From NCBI GenBank assembly GCA_041390025.1, contig JAWKQR010000009.1, positions 90,771 to 154,770 of the forward strand: a DNA stretch of 64,000 nt, given 5' to 3'. Within the stretch, counting starts at the first letter, position 1, and every line of letters starts with the position of its first letter. The translations under genes were made by a program, and so were the position numbers. Below, one piece after another: positions 20,403-28,983 of this stretch. A model generated the notes under the pieces. That model ran no database searches. It was not told the origin of the DNA and saw only the letters and a list, made by a program, of their open reading frames with translations. This DNA comes from JBFFMO01 sp041390025. GTDB taxonomy: Bacteria > Myxococcota_A > Bradymonadia > Bradymonadales > Bradymonadaceae.

Positions 20403-21856
20403 CGGTCCTCCATCGTCACCACAAGATCGTCGAGTTCGTCTGTCCAAAACTCGCCTTGGAACTGATACAAAATGTCCTTCTCACCAAAGGTGTCCTGGAT
20501 CTTCAAGCGTGCCTCAGCACCCGGCGGACGTCGTCGTCCTCGAAGCAGGGCGACACCGAGCTCATGCAGAATCAGGCGCACGCCCTCTTCGGAATTGAGC
20601 AGCTCTCGCGCCACGGCTTGCATCTCGCGCATCAGCTCGGCGTCCTCGCGTCGGCTGGCCTCCTCGATCCCCTCGTCGTAGATGACCCGTAGCCGTTTCG
20701 CAAAGTCGGGTCCTAGCGTGTCTTCCAGCTCGTCGATTCGGGCACGCTCGGCGTCGAGTAACACGCGGAACTCCCCAACGCCCTTTCCTGCAGTCCGCAG
20801 TCGTGCCGCGCGTCGCAGCGGGCTCGACTCTTTGATGGGCACGCCATCGTACAGGTCCTTGATGGCATCCCCGTAGGTTGCGCGCAAACGCACCGCCGCG
20901 TTGCGCGCTGGCTCGAATTGGCAGATGTGACGCAGAGACAGCGCCTCGAGGAGGAAACGTTCTGGCGCAATCAATTGTCGGTAAGCGGGAGCGTCGAGCG
21001 CGATGAGCAGACCCAACGCGCGTTCGTACTCGCCCAAGTAGTAGTGACTCCACGCCATTTCAAGCAGCAGTGATGGGTCATCGACGGCTGTCTTTCGAAG
21101 GGTCTCGTAGCGTGCAATCGCATCTCGGTAGCGGCTCTGTTCAAACGCGATCCGAGCAAGTGTGCGTTCAATGTCGTTGCGAAGCGCCTCGGGCATCTTC
21201 TTCTTGTCTTTGTCTGCCTCAAGAATTGCCTCCAACTCCGTTTGGGCTTCGCCAAGCTTGTAAGAGGTAACTTTTTCGACCGCGCGAACGTAGGCCGCAC
21301 GGGCACGGTAGGGGCTGCCTTCTGGAATCTTGGAGAACTGCAGCTCTGCCCAGTCGTTCAGGCCGGCTCGCAAGCTGTTTAACCCTTGATTGTAGAGCAG
21401 GAACCCCATCTGTTCGGGAGGCAGGCCGCTGAGGTCCTCGGTCGCCACAAAGCCACGCAAGAGCGTCGATTCGTCGTAGGCCGAGTTGGACATGATGCGC
21501 TCCAACCCGCGTACCGCGTCGTCGACCACATCGACGTCGCGACGTGCCTGCGCGATCTCAAGGTACCAAAGGGACGCCGCGTAGCTAAAGCCCAACGATT
21601 CCGCGCTCTCACCCAAAATGCGAAGCGCACGATCGTAACGCGGGTCGTCTTCGGTCGAACCTGAAACGTATCGCCACGATGCGGCGCCCGCGAGGTTTTC
21701 GTCGCCCTCCAATGAGGCTTCCACCGCCTGAGCAAAAACCGCGTCGCGTTCTTCGGCCAGTTTGATCGAAGAGCACCCACTAAACAGCGCGGTCCCCAGA
21801 ACGAGCAGGAGCAACTTAGAACGACAGTGAAGTGCCAAGGCCGATCCAAAGTTCAT
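20390..21856 (-). CDS. TPR-like lipoprotein
   Basis: This 488-residue protein has a clear lipobox (LVLGTALFSGCSS) at its start and an all-helical body with TPR-type repeats (RYDRALRILGESAESLGFSY, DPSLLLEMAWSHYYLGEY). It ends with acidic residues and the C-terminal EFWTDELDDLVV. No frameshift is seen. The start ATG 21856 lies 41 bases inside the gene for the outer-membrane beta-barrel protein, so the two are translationally linked. A structural role between inner and outer membrane is inferred from location and fold. Confidence 0.8.
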   Translation of the reverse strand: MNFGSALALHCRSKLLLLVLGTALFSGCSSIKLAEERDAVFAQAVEASLEGDENLAGAASWRYVSGSTEDDPRYDRALRILGESAESLGFSYAASLWYLEIAQARRDVDVVDDAVRGLERIMSNSAYDESTLLRGFVATEDLSGLPPEQMGFLLYNQGLNSLRAGLNDWAELQFSKIPEGSPYRARAAYVRAVEKVTSYKLGEAQTELEAILEADKDKKKMPEALRNDIERTLARIAFEQSRYRDAIARYETLRKTAVDDPSLLLEMAWSHYYLGEYERALGLLIALDAPAYRQLIAPERFLLEALSLRHICQFEPARNAAVRLRATYGDAIKDLYDGVPIKESSPLRRAARLRTAGKGVGEFRVLLDAERARIDELEDTLGPDFAKRLRVIYDEGIEEASRREDAELMREMQAVARELLNSEEGVRLILHELGVALLRGRRRPPGAEARLKIQDTFGEKDILYQFQGEFWTDELDDLVVTMEDRCID

Positions 21857-22439
21857 CTTTAACGTCCCAGTTTTCCAAGATCTGATCCCCGAAGAACATC
21901 AGGTAGCGGATGTCCAATCGGAACGAGAACAACTCGTTACCGTACACACGAAACCCACCACCGAGATCAACGGCCGGGCGAGCAGAGCGCGTGAGCCAGC
22001 CGTAGCCTCCGCCCATGGCGAGGAAAAGCTCGCCGTAGGACAAAGTCGAGTTGAGCCATGAGCCCTTCCAATACAACGGCTTCCACACCGCCGACGACGT
22101 CACAAAATAATTGACCACTTCGAACGGCGTCGGGGCGAGGTCAAACGCCGTCAGTTCGCTCGCGAGGTCTGTGTCGTACTGAAGTGAGTAGTAAAACTGC
22201 GCGACTTCCCAAGCCCACGAGCCGTTGAAGTGAAGCGTGTAGCTTCCCGACACCGAGACGCCCTTGGTAAATGCATCAAGCGGCAGCCAACCAACCGCCA
22301 CGCCAAACTCATGCGTTGGGTCAAAACGGCGGTTTTGCACCACCATCGCCGAGTAGTCTTCTTCAGCCCACGCTGTCACAGGCGCGATTAGGCACTGGAG
22401 CAGGACTGCGGCGAAGAGAAGAAACGCTGCCTTTCTCAT
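21816..22439 (-). CDS. Outer-membrane beta-barrel protein
   Basis: The start ATG 22439 is followed by a signal peptide (KAAFLLFAAVLLQCLIAPVTAWA). The mature protein (about 180 residues) shows alternating hydrophobic/polar strands such as FGVAVGWLPL, VSVSGSYTLHFNGSW and ELWIGLGTSLSF, and ends in an aromatic residue, typical of small beta-barrel outer-membrane proteins in Myxococcota. It is first in the minus-strand operon with the TPR lipoproteins, so it is a candidate outer-membrane anchor for that machine. The gene overlaps the downstream gene by 41 bases. Confidence 0.78.
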   Translation of the reverse strand: MRKAAFLLFAAVLLQCLIAPVTAWAEEDYSAMVVQNRRFDPTHEFGVAVGWLPLDAFTKGVSVSGSYTLHFNGSWAWEVAQFYYSLQYDTDLASELTAFDLAPTPFEVVNYFVTSSAVWKPLYWKGSWLNSTLSYGELFLAMGGGYGWLTRSARPAVDLGGGFRVYGNELFSFRLDIRYLMFFGDQILENWDVKDELWIGLGTSLSF

Positions 22440-22581
22440 GTGCACGTATCCGACATAGGGGAGTGACGGTCCTTCGGACCGATGGAACAAGCGTTAGAAT
22501 GGCTGGAATCATAGACCAACACACTTGAGCGCGCCACATGAATTCCGATGACACACGGGACGCATGTGCTATGCTCGCTGC

Positions 22582-23043
22582 ATGAAACGAGTGGCGATAT
22601 TCATCAGTGTTTGGGCGCTTTCGGGCTGCGTCGACGACTCGCGGGTTTTCACCCAAGGCCGGATCGAGGATCTGTGCAACGAGTCGATTCCGTTGTGCGG
22701 CCGCCAGGCTGCGTGCACGCTTGGGAACGACGAGTTTTTCTCAAGCCGATTTCCGGGCGGGCAGCGGGTCATCGTGCGTACGGAATTCCCAGACCAGACC
22801 TTGAATGTCCGCTTCCAGCTCGATGACCTGGCATTCCCGGGGACGGAGCTGCTTGTGCAGGCGTACTCACCCGACTGTGGAAGCTACGACGAAGAACATC
22901 CCCGAAACATCGACCTCTTTGAGCTCGCCGGCGACGACCGAATCATCGAGTTCAACCTCGATGTGCCCGGGCGCGGTGACCATCTCGTTGAGATATTCTC
23001 GGACATGAGCGCGTCTTACGACATGGTGCTTGACCTCGATTGA
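22582..23043 (+). CDS. Lipoprotein, function unknown
   Basis: A signal with lipobox (FISVWALSGCVDD) starts at ATG 22582; ATG 22564 is an alternative six codons earlier. The mature part contains several Cys residues (LCNESIPLCGRQAACTLG) and a beta-rich region (FQLDDLAFPGTELLVQAYS, LVEIFSDMSASYDMVLDLD) that resembles a PPC-type domain. The gene is divergent from the beta-barrel gene and ends two bases from the convergent gene on the other strand. Confidence 0.7.
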   Translation: MKRVAIFISVWALSGCVDDSRVFTQGRIEDLCNESIPLCGRQAACTLGNDEFFSSRFPGGQRVIVRTEFPDQTLNVRFQLDDLAFPGTELLVQAYSPDCGSYDEEHPRNIDLFELAGDDRIIEFNLDVPGRGDHLVEIFSDMSASYDMVLDLD

Positions 23044-23045
23044 GG

Positions 23046-23546
23046 CTATTGGGCATCCCCGGCATCCCCCGCATCCAAAAGATAGCTCAGGTCGACGTCG
23101 TATCCAATGATCTGGTCGATCACCTCAAGGGTCGTGTCGAAATCACCGGTTAACGACGCCTTGTCTTCGCCCGTGGCAAACTGTGCCTCGAACTCGCCGG
23201 CGATGCGTGAGCCGTTTACAGCCTGAAATTCGGTCAGCTTCAACTCGCCACCGACCATGCGAGGGATGTCGTTGTCGCCGGAACGCCCGGTGATGTTGCC
23301 CAGCGTTAATAAGTCATAGGTCGCCGCCTTAATGGGCTCACCCTCACGCTGCACCAGTGTGACGCGCACCGGAACTTGTCCGCCTGCCCGTACGTACTCG
23401 ATCGAGAGTTCCGTGGGATATAGGCGCGCCCGTACGCTCTCGAACGTAAGGTTGTAGAAATCCTCAAGACTTCCGCGCAGGCCGCCGTTCTCGGAGCTGC
23501 AACCCAAGAGCACTGTCGCTCCAAGCACTAGAGCATACTTCTTCAT
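23046..23546 (-). CDS. Lipoprotein, function unknown
   Basis: The start ATG 23546 gives a lipobox signal (LGATVLLGCSS). The 166-residue product looks like a beta-rich domain (LSIEYVRAGGQVPVRVTLVQ, SLTGDFDTTLEVIDQIIGYD) and ends in AGDAGDAQ. I do not recognise a family. The start overlaps the stop of the upstream gene by four bases (ATGA), so the gene is probably translationally coupled and the last in a run of lipoprotein genes. Confidence 0.7.
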   Translation of the reverse strand: MKKYALVLGATVLLGCSSENGGLRGSLEDFYNLTFESVRARLYPTELSIEYVRAGGQVPVRVTLVQREGEPIKAATYDLLTLGNITGRSGDNDIPRMVGGELKLTEFQAVNGSRIAGEFEAQFATGEDKASLTGDFDTTLEVIDQIIGYDVDLSYLLDAGDAGDAQ

Positions 23547-24949
23547 GGCGAGGACGACCGGCGGGAGTAATGGATTTGAGTGTCGATGCCAGAACCTGAC
23601 GGCGTTTCGCATCGGAACACGATGATCGGACGGTTGTTGGTGTCAAACGCCAGAGACGGAGCCGTTCCACACTCCGCGGTGTCGCCCTCGTCGACGACCT
23701 CTTGTTCCCACGCAAAACCGTCGTAGTAGGCAAAGATGAGCGCATCATCGGTGGGCGTGCATTCACCCAAGCCGCTAATGGCTTTGGTACAGCGGTAGTA
23801 GGCCAGTCCAATCGTTCCGTTCCCAGCCACCGCCAAACTCGTGCCGTAGCCTTCGTCGTAGCGGGAATCGCCCAGATCCTCGATCTTCCACCCCGTCCCG
23901 ACCGACTCAAAGTTGGTCTCGTCGGTCAGCGTCGCCACGACCGGGTACCCTTTCTGAGCCTGATAATATGCGACGTAGATGGTCCCGGTGTTGGGATCCA
24001 TGGCGATCGACGGACCTTGTTTCGTCGGCTGGTTGTAGAGCTGGACGCTTTGCCAGGTCGCCCCGTCGTCGATGCTGCGGTGGACCCACACGCCCGCTGC
24101 GTTGGCCAACGCCGTGTCTTCGACAGGAACGTACTGCACGATGACAGGCCGATTTTGCAGATCGAAGATCATGTCGTTGAAGTTGCCCCCGCCACGCGTG
24201 GGATCAACGGCATGGGCCGTCCAAGCCCCCCCGCGCTTCCAACCCATCTCAAGGTCGGCCTTGCGGAAGTCATCGCTTTGCAGGCCGCCACCGTGGACGT
24301 CCTTGTAAGCCAGCGCGAGGTCGCCGTTTGGAGCCACCGCCAACGCGGGGAAATTGCCCACAACCGTTCCGAAGTCACTCGCGGGCTCGCCGACGGCCGC
24401 TTGGCCACTTTCCGTCACAGCTGCCTCGGAGGTCCAGTTTCCAACGCCTCCGCGTCGAAAGACCGCTGCGTCATGCACGCCACAGTACTTGAACATTACT
24501 ACAGGCTCCCCGGTCTGGCCTGCGATAAGCGGCGTGGAGCTAGCATCAAACGCCAGATCGACGCCGCGGGGCTGTCCCACGTAATACGGATTGGCGACGT
24601 CCTCTAACGACCAATTGGTGCCATCGAACGTGCCGTATCGAATCTTCCACGAGACCGCGATGGGCGGCGGAGGGTCTGTTCCGAGCGCGGTACACGGTCC
24701 TTCTTCAGTGCCGACAACCGAAATCCACGCCGCGCCAATCGTGCCGTCTGGTGCCACAGCGATCTTGGGCGAAAGCCCCATATTGCCGCCTTCAATCACA
24801 CCGGAAGTCCACTTGGATGCCGTTGGATTGGGCCGGGTGGAGTCGGGCAGGTCCATGTCCGGCTCGTCGGTGGTGGCGTCATCGCCGGAGCAAGCCGCGA
24901 GGGTGATTGCCCCGATTACGAGCCACTTACTGAGGTTGTCCACAGCCAT
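23543..24949 (-). CDS. Lipoprotein, probable beta-propeller (sialidase/BNR-like)
   Basis: The start ATG 24949 is chosen because it gives a lipobox signal (VIGAITLAACSG); the frame is open further upstream. The mature protein of about 450 residues has repeating blade-like motifs: ISVVGTEEG, LAVAPNGDLALAYKD, IDDGATWQSVQLYN, SIAMDPNTGTIYVAYYQA and SLAVAGNGTIGLAYYR. These resemble sialidase-type Asp-box and BNR propellers, which often bind sugars or act as surface adhesins. Catalytic residues for glycosidase activity were not checked. The gene overlaps the neighbouring PPC lipoprotein gene by 23 bases. Confidence 0.75.
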   Translation of the reverse strand: MAVDNLSKWLVIGAITLAACSGDDATTDEPDMDLPDSTRPNPTASKWTSGVIEGGNMGLSPKIAVAPDGTIGAAWISVVGTEEGPCTALGTDPPPPIAVSWKIRYGTFDGTNWSLEDVANPYYVGQPRGVDLAFDASSTPLIAGQTGEPVVMFKYCGVHDAAVFRRGGVGNWTSEAAVTESGQAAVGEPASDFGTVVGNFPALAVAPNGDLALAYKDVHGGGLQSDDFRKADLEMGWKRGGAWTAHAVDPTRGGGNFNDMIFDLQNRPVIVQYVPVEDTALANAAGVWVHRSIDDGATWQSVQLYNQPTKQGPSIAMDPNTGTIYVAYYQAQKGYPVVATLTDETNFESVGTGWKIEDLGDSRYDEGYGTSLAVAGNGTIGLAYYRCTKAISGLGECTPTDDALIFAYYDGFAWEQEVVDEGDTAECGTAPSLAFDTNNRPIIVFRCETPSGSGIDTQIHYSRRSSSP

Positions 24950-27002
24950 TTGGATACACCTGACATGGGGGCGCACTGCAGGAGTTCGCCACTTTTTCGA
25001 CACAGAAAGAATAGTTTTGATCTGGGTCCCAGTCACGACTGTCGGGTCGAACCGTCACGTCGTCGCTGAACAAAGCGAACCGATCACGAACTTCGACGAT
25101 GTAGTCGTTGTCGTGCCCTTGGTAGGCATAAAAACAGCCGTTTCCGCCCGTCGTTCCTCCTAGCGTTCCACTGGCAGCAGGTTGGTTCGCCTGTTCATTG
25201 GGTTCGCGAGCGACGTTCCATGACGAGCCACCCTCACGGTACACGTTGAGCGCAATGTCGACAGGCCCGGCTTGGGTGCTCCACACCATGCGCAGGGTGC
25301 AATCTTGTCCCGGACAGGGGTGGGGGAACCGGTAGTAATCGACGTCGCTTTCGTAGCCGATGGAGCCGGTAATGTTCGGGCCTGAGCAGCAGTCGCCGGC
25401 TGTGCAGTCGTGCACGGGAATTGCGGTCGCTGACCCGAACAGGTCACCTTGGTCGTAGTCAGGAGCGATGATGTTAAGCGGCAAGTTGTTCGCCTCGTTC
25501 GCATCCGGATCCTGTCGGACGCGAACGCTGATGGTGTAGAGCTTCTCGGGCGCCGACCCGTTCGACTGGTAGTCGGTCACGCGCAGGAACAGAACGTTGT
25601 CCCCCAGGATGGGTGAAGCGAGGCGTGCTTCGTTACGTGGCGGCGGAGTCGGGCCGGGTTTGCACTCGTTGAGCCGCGGGTTGCATTCGTACCGTCGTTG
25701 CGTCTGGTTCGCACCGCACGTGCCCGTGGGCAAACAGACGGTCGCCCCGGCACAAAAACCCTGATTGAGGCATGTGTCAAAGAGGCCCGCGCAATCAAGG
25801 GGGCCGTCGCATGTCTTTTGAAGCGTGGTGCAAGCGCCGTCGTCGTTGCAGGGGCTTGGCGCGTGAGGTCGCACAAGCGTCACCGTCGTCTGAATCTCGG
25901 CGTTGAACTCCCATTGCTCGGCAGCCGACATCCCAGCGTTGTCGTACGAAACGGTCGCTTCAATGATGCCGTTGGCACACCCGGACAGATCGATGCGGTA
26001 CCAGTCGTCGTCGCCGGGCGACCCAATGGATCCGTTCTGTGTGAATGTCTGACTCCAATTCGCCCCGCACGCGACCGTCCCATTGCCCAGCCTCACAGCC
26101 TCTTCCGGCACGTTGTTCGGCTCGTTGGGGTCAGCATCGGTGATGAAGTTGACAGTCAGTGTGTACGGGACCGATGGATCGGCATCCTCATCGTCGTCGT
26201 CCCCAACCTTGACGTAGTAGCGTCCCGCACCCGGCAAGACCTCAAACCGCGCGATTGCCGTGGCTTCGGTGGTCCCGGCTAGGTTTTGCTCTTCGACAAG
26301 AAGGTTCGAGTCCGCGTCGTAGATTTGAAGCGTTGGCTCATAAAGCGTCTGGGCCGAATTCAGTTGAACGCTCAGCGTGCGTCCCGCGGGGATATCGAAC
26401 GAATACCAGTCTTGGTCTCCACGGCACGCCACGTAGCCGGTCACGGGCGTGCCGGGCGTCAACGCGGTGGCGTTCGCCACGACATTGTTCGGCTCGGCCG
26501 TATCTGGGTCGGGTCCGGTGGAAACGTTGACCGTGTACGCATTGCGAGTGTCCACGGAGTCATCCCCCTGGTCACGCATCAACAAGTAGTAGTCGCCCGG
26601 CGCGATGCAGTGGGTCAGATTGAGTGTGGTGCCCGTGATGTCGGCCGGTGGCTGCGCCGCGACCATTTCGGGCTCACCATTGGCGCCTTTGGGGAAGATC
26701 GCGTATGTGGGCTGGACCGGGCTGAGGGCCACAGGCATGGTCACGTTGACCGACACCAACTTGTCCGCAGCCGGAACGCTGAACGCGTACCAATCAAGGT
26801 CGCCTGTTGGGCAAATGTACCCCTCGCCGGGTTGTCCCGCCAAGGACACGGCTTTCGCCGGTTCGGACTGATCATCGGCGGTGCAGTCCGCACTTACGGG
26901 ATCGATTTCGCTGGGTGTGTCGTCTTTGCTTGAGCAGGCGCCGAGCGTGACAAACGCAGCAAAACTAAGGGAAGCGGCAATGTATTTCGGGATCAAATTC
27001 AC
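24927..27002 (-). CDS. Lipoprotein with multiple PPC-type beta-domains
   Basis: The protein (691 residues) has a lipobox signal (FVTLGACSS) and at least four PPC-like domains with the typical sequence DxDWYxFxVPAG: ICPTGDLDWYAFSVP, CRGDQDWYSFDIPAG, SPGDDDWYRIDLSG and ESDVDYYRFPHP. A Cys-rich segment between the third and fourth (CDGPLDCAGLFDTCLNQGFC) may form disulfides. PPC domains usually flank secreted enzymes or adhesins; no catalytic domain is seen here, so it is likely a surface-binding protein. It overlaps the VWA lipoprotein gene upstream by 38 bases. Confidence 0.82.
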   Translation of the reverse strand: MNLIPKYIAASLSFAAFVTLGACSSKDDTPSEIDPVSADCTADDQSEPAKAVSLAGQPGEGYICPTGDLDWYAFSVPAADKLVSVNVTMPVALSPVQPTYAIFPKGANGEPEMVAAQPPADITGTTLNLTHCIAPGDYYLLMRDQGDDSVDTRNAYTVNVSTGPDPDTAEPNNVVANATALTPGTPVTGYVACRGDQDWYSFDIPAGRTLSVQLNSAQTLYEPTLQIYDADSNLLVEEQNLAGTTEATAIARFEVLPGAGRYYVKVGDDDDEDADPSVPYTLTVNFITDADPNEPNNVPEEAVRLGNGTVACGANWSQTFTQNGSIGSPGDDDWYRIDLSGCANGIIEATVSYDNAGMSAAEQWEFNAEIQTTVTLVRPHAPSPCNDDGACTTLQKTCDGPLDCAGLFDTCLNQGFCAGATVCLPTGTCGANQTQRRYECNPRLNECKPGPTPPPRNEARLASPILGDNVLFLRVTDYQSNGSAPEKLYTISVRVRQDPDANEANNLPLNIIAPDYDQGDLFGSATAIPVHDCTAGDCCSGPNITGSIGYESDVDYYRFPHPCPGQDCTLRMVWSTQAGPVDIALNVYREGGSSWNVAREPNEQANQPAASGTLGGTTGGNGCFYAYQGHDNDYIVEVRDRFALFSDDVTVRPDSRDWDPDQNYSFCVEKVANSCSAPPCQVYPNGCGQPQ

Positions 27003-28983
27003 TCACCTCAACAAAGTCCGACTCTTTTAGCGCGATGCGTCCAGAGGGCGGATTCTTGTAGTTTCCATCAGGGTTGTAGCTCGCGTAGACGCAAGCGATT
27101 CGGTAGAGAGCGAAGGCGTTCGGATCGTCGAACGCCACTTCACCCGCGAAGATGTAAATGCGGTTCCACCCATTGCCTGGATAGGTCGCCTCGGGCGTCT
27201 CGATCGTGGGTACCAATGTGATGTTGGTGACGTCAAAGTCGTAACATGTGCTCGCACCTTTCAAGCCCAAATCCCGCAACGTGTAGCGGTAGGCATTGCG
27301 TGTGCGGAAGGTCGTGTCCTCGCAGATTGGGTTCGTGTTGGCCAAGATCTCAACACCGTTGAGCGTCTGGTCGGCATCGAGATCCACGAGGCTGTCGTCC
27401 TCTGCCGGATTGGTCTGGAAACGGACTTCGATCGCATCGGGCAAACCGTCCGCGTCGGTGTCGTTGCCGTTCTGTGCGGTGCCGTAGAACACCTCCTCAC
27501 AATCGTGCAGGCCATCGCCATCGCGGTCGTCGTAATCGCATCGACCGTCGCCGTCGCGGTCAGGGCAATCGCACAGGCCGTCCATGTCTTCATCAAGGCA
27601 ATCGTGGCCCGCCGCGTCTAGGCACGGTTCCTCGGTGTCGGTGGTACAATCGCAGACACCATCGGCGTCCGCGTCGACCACGCAGTCGCAGAAGCCGTCC
27701 ATGTCTTGGTCGACACATGGGCTTGGAATGAAACATCGGCTGTCCGTGCGATCGAGCAGGTTCAACCCATCGTCGCGAAAGCTCCATTCGAGGTAGTCGT
27801 TGAGCCCGTCGTCGTCGGTGTCGCGCACCAACGGATTGGACCGCATCATGATCTCTTGGACGTCCGATAAACCGTCAGCATCCGTGTCGGCCATGGGCTC
27901 GCCGCAATTGAGCGCCCCAGATCCGTCGCTGTCGACGTACATTGAGGCAGGGATGTTGGGGGCAAGCGCGTAGCCCGCATCGGGCGTGCCCGCATCTGCG
28001 CTTCCGGCATCGCTTCCCATGTCTCCCGCGTCCATTCCAGCATCGGCCAGCTGCGGTGGTGCCGGCGGTGGGATCTGGTTGAGGTCCATGACCATGTTTT
28101 GGTTGAAGACGCCAAAGCTTCGCAGTGTGAATACGCGCCGCAACACGGTGAAATCAATGTAGAGGAAGTTCAGTTCTTCGCCGCTTGGGAAGCTGCGGAA
28201 GTTCCCCGAGCCCACATCGGCCATCGCCTTGAGGAGCTCCTTTGCGCCGTTGTCGGCGGCGGCTTGGCCCGACGAGATGAACGCGGTGTTGAACTCAAAA
28301 GTGCCGACCCGGAAATTCTTGGTCAGCTCGCGGATTTGATTCACCGCGTCCAGAATCTCTTCACGGCTGTTCTCGCGCTCGCCGCCGTTGTCCGTGTCGG
28401 GTTCACCGTCCGAGAGGAAGACGACGACGTATTTTGACAGAGGCAGAGACTCCTTGTCGGCCGCGGCAAGCTCGGTTCGGATTTCGAAATATGCCTCACC
28501 CAGGGCGTTGAGGTAGTTGGTGGTACGGTCGGTTTGGCCGAGTGATGCGGTGGCGACGTCCAGAAGTTGCCGGTCGGCCGTGAAATACGTGTCCGGCAAG
28601 CTGTCGCCGTCCAGGTCAATGCCTGTTTGGGGCTGCGCCTGCGCCGAGAATCGAATCACGCTGAACTTGATGCCCTCCGCGCCCTGGTCCAGCAAGTTCG
28701 TCCACGTGTCGGCGACCGCGCGTTCACGGCCCGTGAGGCCCGTCACGGGGTCCGGAGGATCGTTCGCCTCCATCGACACCGAGCTGTCGACGATGAACAT
28801 CACGCGCAAGGGGAAGACCAAGGACTCGGGAGTCCGTGTGCAGAAACCACCCGAAATCTGCAACTTGTCGTCGCGATAATTGGGGGGCGAGGGAATCCGC
28901 TCCAACTTGGCGTCGGTGCAAGATGTCGGAGCTAGCATCACAAGAGCCAGCAGCATCGATGCAACTACACGCGTCCACGACAT
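26965..28983 (-). CDS. Lipoprotein with VWA domain and TSP3 repeats
   Basis: The start ATG 28983 gives a lipobox signal (LVMLAPTSCTD). The VWA domain has an intact metal-site motif (VDSSVS, DxSxS) and FLSDGEPDTD near residue 195. A linker with DAGMDAGDMGSDAG repeats leads to many TSP3 calcium-binding motifs (DTDADGLSDVQE, DQDMDGFCDC, DRDGDGRCDYDDRDGDG), then the C-terminal beta-domain (TCYDFDVTNITLV, IYIFAGEVAF) shared with the two related lipoproteins. The start overlaps the upstream gene stop by one base. It is probably a Ca2+/Mg2+-dependent surface adhesion or sensing protein; the ligand is unknown. Confidence 0.85.
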   Translation of the reverse strand: MSWTRVVASMLLALVMLAPTSCTDAKLERIPSPPNYRDDKLQISGGFCTRTPESLVFPLRVMFIVDSSVSMEANDPPDPVTGLTGRERAVADTWTNLLDQGAEGIKFSVIRFSAQAQPQTGIDLDGDSLPDTYFTADRQLLDVATASLGQTDRTTNYLNALGEAYFEIRTELAAADKESLPLSKYVVVFLSDGEPDTDNGGERENSREEILDAVNQIRELTKNFRVGTFEFNTAFISSGQAAADNGAKELLKAMADVGSGNFRSFPSGEELNFLYIDFTVLRRVFTLRSFGVFNQNMVMDLNQIPPPAPPQLADAGMDAGDMGSDAGSADAGTPDAGYALAPNIPASMYVDSDGSGALNCGEPMADTDADGLSDVQEIMMRSNPLVRDTDDDGLNDYLEWSFRDDGLNLLDRTDSRCFIPSPCVDQDMDGFCDCVVDADADGVCDCTTDTEEPCLDAAGHDCLDEDMDGLCDCPDRDGDGRCDYDDRDGDGLHDCEEVFYGTAQNGNDTDADGLPDAIEVRFQTNPAEDDSLVDLDADQTLNGVEILANTNPICEDTTFRTRNAYRYTLRDLGLKGASTCYDFDVTNITLVPTIETPEATYPGNGWNRIYIFAGEVAFDDPNAFALYRIACVYASYNPDGNYKNPPSGRIALKESDFVEVSEFDPEIHCRFP

